DNA of 64,000 nt from Camelus bactrianus (taxonomy: Eukaryota > Chordata > Mammalia > Artiodactyla > Camelidae), in assembly GCF_048773025.1 (NCBI RefSeq), contig NC_133546.1:18308001-18372000 (forward strand), read 5' to 3'. Made by a program: the position numbers and the translations under genes. The notes below the pieces were generated by a model. The model saw nothing but the letters and a program-made list of their open reading frames with translations, was not told the origin of the DNA and did no database searches. Shown here piece by piece: positions 59,030 to 64,000 of the stretch. Position 1 is the stretch's first letter; every line of letters starts with the position of its first letter.

Positions 59030-60950
59030 AAGAAATACTGATTGATTGCCTACTATGTGCCAGGCATTCTGCTCTGTGTTAGGTATATAGTAATGAACAA
59101 GATGAGGTTCTGCTCCCAAGAGCCTTACAGAAAGCCTAACTGAGCCCCAAGCTGACACAATGATGTTTTTATAGAATCAAGTGAGGACAGAAATAAGGGA
59201 GGAATCAGTTCTACTAGAGAAAAAGAGAAAGTTCTAAGACTTGAAAGGTGAGTAGGAAGTAGGGAAAAGGCACAGAAGCAGTGGGGACAGCGTGCACAGA
59301 GGGACAGTGGCATGAAACACAGTAGATGTAAGAACAAATAATACAATGAAGGTAAAGAGAGCTGGGTAGCATTGGAGAGGTAGGGAACACGGTAGTGAGG
59401 GAGGCAGAGATCGTATCATACAAGACCTGTAAACCTGATAAGAAATTCAGGTTTTAACTTGAAAGCTATGGGGATTAAAGAGATTTAATCAGGAAAGTGC
59501 ATTTTAAAACACAATCTGGCAGAGCTGTAGAAACAAAGAAAGTATAGGAATAATCTATGAGAGTTCTGAGGGGCTGGACTAAGACTTGGAAGAGGTTGGA
59601 AAGCGTAGGCTAGATATCAAGGTGGCAAAATCTTCATGATTTGAAAATCAACTCAATATATGTAGACAGAAGAGAAGTAAATTAAGTAGGTGAGAATTCA
59701 TCTTAGATGTTGGGTTTGGATAGCAAAATGACAGGTGATGCCATTCACCATGATAGACAACACATGTGTGCTGGGGCAAGCTAATAAAATGAGTGTTTGA
59801 CACATTGAGTTTGTGGTGTCTGGGGAATGGAAATCCGAGTGAAGATGTCCAAGGTCTTGAATAAATGGAGATTTGGTCCAGGGATCCAGGACATCATGGG
59901 TCACAGTTAAAACTTTGAGACCAGATGTCATCATTTAGGGACAAAAACAGAGTAAAAGAATCAAAATCTGAGGACAGAACTCTTAGAAATAGAGAAGGAA
60001 TAGGCAGAGGGAAGCATCAGAGAGAAAGGAAGATAACCAGGGGAGAGTAATGTCCTAGAAATCAAGGTAGGAAAGGGTCTGCAAAAGGAGGTGGACACTA
60101 GCAATATCAAATCTCACAAGGCAGATGAGAAAACAGCATTGTATTTGTCAAATAGAATACATAAATACTCATTTCTAGGGTAAGAGTGAATGGGTTCTGA
60201 AAAGTGAAGACAGAAAATAGAGTCTACTTTTTCAATATGCTTGCTTATAAAGGGATGCCTTGACATAGAGCTTTAAGTAAAGGAATACAAGCAGCTGACA
60301 CAGGTGTTAATTTCTAAGTGAGAACAACTTTAACATGTTTCCAAGGTGTTGAGAAGCCAGTGAAGAGGATAAGTTTAAAAATACAGAAGACGGGTAAATA
60401 TAGAAGAGAGAGGATGAATGAGCTTAAGATCAGCTGTAAATAGAAGCTTCCTTCCCTATGGCTAGAGGGGAAGAAGTGAAGATGTGAGTGAGCATGAAGT
60501 TCATCCCACTTCAACTTCAATTATCTTTGGGATGCAGACAGCAGCTTTACTAGCTAGAAGAGAAAAAGGGAAAGTACAGAATAAGGAGCTTGAACACAGT
60601 AGTTAAAATCTATAACCATAGGATGAGTGGGAAAGGAAACTGACCAGAGGCAAAAATCTTGATAAGTAGTATAAATGGCTCATCTGAGGATGGAGACCAT
60701 TAAATGATCCTGATACCAAGAACTCAGAAGTGTGATTTTCTCTAAAGGTTACATTGATTACAAGATCTGTGTGATGGAAAAAGAGATAATCATTAAACAC
60801 TCAGGGGAGAATCAGGTTGAAGCAACAAACTGTGGAATCTGTTCTGAATAGATAAGAATGCTAAATAATAATAAGAACAAACAAGGAGGAGAAAAATGAA
60901 AGCGCTGAGGGACTAGAAATCTCAGTGCTGGTGAAGAACGAGCAAGTGTA
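59030..60950 (-). mobile_element. Longest L2 LINE copy, minus strand
   Basis: Begins with a clear reverse-complement 3' end ('gcctactatgtgccaggcat') and continues as purine-rich antisense L2: 'aggcacagaagcagtgggga', 'ttgagtttgtggtgtctggg', 'ggaaatccgagtgaagatgt', 'ggacagaactcttagaaata' and 'tgttgagaagccagtgaaga'. It spans the 3' UTR and much of the RT region. Everything up to about 60100 is clear; the right edge is approximate. ORF decayed. Confidence 0.75.
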
Positions 60951-61355
60951 CTGAGTATTTAATATGCAGGAAGGATGGGATAAATTCATAAAGGAATGTT
61001 ACTTTTGGCCTCCACTGGCCCTTTAAACCTGTTGGTTAGGGGTTGGGGTAGAATGTCCTCTGCTCCTAGAAAAGCAGGCTTTCAACTCTTCTGTCCTCTT
61101 AGGTCACGGAAAGTTCTACAGATCTTTTAATTCTCAAGCATTCTAGTAATCAAAAATGTCTAGTTCAATATTGATCCACAGTTCAATTTTCATTGAAAGA
61201 TGAGGCTTATCCCTCTCCTCACCTCGAGTTAGAGCTAGTTATAGGTGAGCTGACGCCACGTAGGAAGGTAAATTTGTGGTTGGCTTCTTCTTTCTCCCAT
61301 TGACTATCTGCTATTTCAACCCTTGCCAGAATGGAAGCAGAGCCTAGTTGAGGGA
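60951..61355. other. Unassigned sequence
   Basis: No gene or repeat recognised. Confidence 0.4.
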
Positions 61356-61359
61356 GAGG

Positions 61360-62960
61360 TAAGTGGGGCTGGAAAGTTCTTATTTGACTCTTCCGGTTTA
61401 ACGAAAGCTTCATGCTCTCTGAATCTGGCAAGTATTTTGAGTATATCATTCTACTGTCTCCTGGACTCCAAGTTTTGGATGGGAAGTCAATTATTTACTG
61501 TATTGGCATTTCCTATATATAATGAGTTACTTTTTTCTTACTGTTTTCAATATTTTCTCTTTGTTTTCAGATTTCATCAGTTTCACTATGATGGTCTACG
61601 AGTGAGTCTTTTGTGTTTATCTTAACTGGTATCCATTAAACTTCTTGGATTTGTAACTTAATGTTTTTATCAAATTTTGGGAGTTTTCAGCCATTACTTT
61701 CTCAAATATTTTTTCTTCACTTTTACCTCTTTTCTCTCCTTCTGGGAGGCCCATTACATGTATATTGCTACACTGACATTATCCCATAGGACTCTGAGAC
61801 TGCTTATTTTAGTTTCATCTTTTTTCTGTATGTTCTCAAGACTTACCTAATTTCAAGTTCACTGATTATTCCTTTTGCCATCTCAATCTCTTCTTGATCC
61901 CATCTACTGAATTTCTCAATTTTTGGAATTTTTAATTCAAAAATTTTATTTGGTTCATTTTTATAGTCTCTATTCTCTCTTAAGTTTCCCTGTTTGTTGA
62001 GTCATTGTCACATTTTTTTTTCTTCTCCGAACATATTTAAAATAGCTGCTTTGAAGTCTCAGTCTACTAAAACCTACATTTGGACCCATTCAGAGTCAGT
62101 TTTTTGTGTTTTTTTTGAGTATGGGGGTTGCACTTTTCTATATCTGTGCATATCTCATAATTTTTAGTTGAAAACAGACATTTTAGATAGTATATTATAG
62201 CAACTATGGATTCTGCTTTATTTTTCTAAGAGTTACTTTTATTTGACTGGACACAAACTGCAATGCTTATCTTCCCAAAATGTTCAACTATTGACATCTC
62301 TGTCTGGCTTTCTTCTTACTATTATTATTATTTTAGCCTCAATTTTTAGGTGTCAAACTTTGGGCCTGGATAACTTTGTGATCAGCCAATAATTTGAGTA
62401 GAGGCTTTCTGCCTATTAATCTGTATATGGACTGGGAAGTACATTCCAAGTTGTACCAAGTTCTCAAGTCTCCCTTGACTTATACTTTATGCTGCAAAAA
62501 AGCTGGGATAAATGTAGTTTTCCAGTAGGCCAAGGGTTATGCGTGGAGTTTATCTCCTCCACCCTTTTAGAGCTTTCTCTTTTCCAGGACCTCCTCGTTA
62601 AATTTCTTGCTAGTCCACTGCTCACCCTAACCAGGACCATAAACTTGGGCAAGCAAAGCTACAAGTTTTCCCTATTTATTTTCTATCAGATTCTTCACTT
62701 TTAGCTGACGGGGCTATAGATTTTTGCCTCCTTCTCCAAATTAATTCTGCACCCTCTGGCAATAATGCTGCTGAGTTTTGTGGCCAGCTCTAAGCTGGTA
62801 AAACTATCTTTTTTGCTAGTTGTGCTAGGGTGGGAGAGCGAATGAGAGTAGCCCAAGCAAAAAGGCCATAGACACTTGCTGTTCTTACCCAAAGCACTCC
62901 AGTTTTTTAAAGAATGCATGCTTCTCAAATTGCAGTCTCCACAATTTGGACTCTGTGGTC
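61360..62960 (-). mobile_element. Old L1 (L1M-type) 5' region, minus strand
   Basis: T-rich antisense L1: 'ttttgagtatatcattctac', 'ctgtctcctggactccaagt', 'attttctctttgttttcaga', 'tttgggagttttcagccatt', 'actttctcaaatattttttc', 'tccttctgggaggcccatta' and 'aatagctgctttgaagtctc'. It covers ORF1 and sequence upstream of it, and shares its left part with the copy at 50570-51000. No open frame survives. The right edge is approximate. Confidence 0.78.
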
Positions 62961-64000
62961 TGGAGTCCTGAAATATGTATTTTTTTAATTTTGCCCAGTT
63001 TGAGAAAATTCACCAACTTCTTCATATTAACCTAAATAGCAGTCCTCTAGGCCAGCCTCTTTACAAGTACTTCAGACTAGCATTATCTATTTGGGTACCA
63101 CATTTGTTTCCTCTAATTTATGCCCTGTGATCTGCAGTTGGAAAGGGGGCAGTACTTGTCCAGACGTAGCCTACTTCCATGCCACAAGATACTCTAGCTT
63201 TCTGAAGCATAAATCAAGCATCATTCATCTTGTCCTACATCTGTAGAGATTCCACACCAAGCTCTTAATGTGATCTCACTGGTGTTCTTCTCACTAGACT
63301 TAGGATTGGGAAGCACTTTCCTCCTGTATACACATACTTTCATATTTTGGTGGGTGGACCCAACAGGGTAGCCTTCTCCAAGGAAATCTTCTCCCAATTC
63401 TCATTAGGTCCAATAAATGAACACTTTGTACACCTTCAGTGTGTGGTTTGTGTGAGTTCAACCATGGTGATTAGACTTACAATTTACTTTAGAAGGAAGT
63501 ATCTATTGTTTTTGGCCTCAATTAAAATTGAGATAGGAAGAGTCCCATTTTAACATCCTGTGTCAAGAGTAATCTGATGAAATATTTGCAAATTCATAAA
63601 TGACGTAGATGGCAACAAAAATACTGTAACATGGGGGGCTTATATATCAAGGGCTTACTTAGCTCCCCACAAAATGATTCTTCTCCTAATTTAGGCACTT
63701 TCAATTTAGTTCATTTTTATAAATGATTAGACATTCTCCTTTCTTTGTGGAAGCAGGCAACTCTTTTCATGTGCTACTCATGCAGACAGCTAATTAAATG
63801 AAACAAAAGTGCCCACAAACAAGGAAGGTTTCATCAAGAGGCCCTTGTGGATGTGTCAAGTAATTATGCCTGTCAAGGGAAGATACTGCAGGAAGGATGT
63901 TATGTTCAGAAAGCATACAGTGTTTTTAGTGTTATATTTTGGCAACCTGAGACATGATAGCATCCCTTAATGTTTCACTGCCTTTAAGAAGATCAAAGGA
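62961..64000. other. Unassigned sequence
   Basis: No gene or named repeat to the end of the window. Confidence 0.4.

Noticed and set aside
1-64000. CRISPR arrays, operons, prophage, plasmid or other prokaryotic systems
   Set aside because: SINEs, LINEs, MaLR LTRs and hAT elements of mammalian type show that this is mammalian nuclear DNA; no spaced direct repeats or gene-dense tracts occur.

Overview
This window reads as vertebrate nuclear DNA from a placental mammal, most likely a camelid (camel, llama or alpaca). The strongest lineage mark is a tRNA-Ala-like SINE at 12025-12156 that fits the camelid vic-1 family, with A and B boxes, a TAAA-rich spacer, a C-rich end and 16-bp target duplications. 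The young L1 3' ends at 10205-10422, 18904-20603 and 20773-20916 fit the cetartiodactyl L1 type. I saw no ruminant BovA/BovB or pig PRE-type SINE. All family names are from memory of consensus sequences; no search was run.

I find no protein-coding host gene, tRNA, rRNA, CpG island or promoter that I can support. The longest open frames are repeat-derived (212 and 226 codons in L1 ORF2, 195 codons across an L1 and an LTR) or look random (167 codons at 5844-6347, 120 codons at 52845-53207). The window is best described as intergenic or deep intronic DNA.

Layout. 1-6.9 kb: L2 pieces in both orientations, two LTR-like fossils, one MIR and an old L1 tail. 7.98-11.2 kb: L2 copies all on the minus strand, with an MLT1-type LTR and a young L1 tail between them. 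11.87-13.1 kb: a three-part nest, an L1 3' region carrying the SINE and a polyadenylated 3'-UTR-like insert. 13.2-18.9 kb: LTR-like relics, a TG microsatellite, a MIR and much unassigned sequence. 18.9-20.9 kb: a twin-primed, 5'-inverted L1 followed by a second L1 tail. 20.9-36.4 kb: scattered MIR, L2 and LTR-like pieces between long unassigned blocks. 36.3-42.6 kb: almost no repeat that I recognise. 42.6-51.8 kb: L2 and MIR, a CA-rich array, an L2 interrupted by an MLT1 LTR, and an old L1 interrupted by an MLT1-type LTR and a MER5A. 53.5-62.9 kb: three L2 copies and a second old L1 copy, all on the minus strand. The rest is unassigned.

No new functional system is visible. What stands out is how clearly the insertion events can be read: the twin-primed L1, the nested 11.9-13.1 kb locus, and the unidentified 3'-UTR-like retrocopy at 12351-12634.
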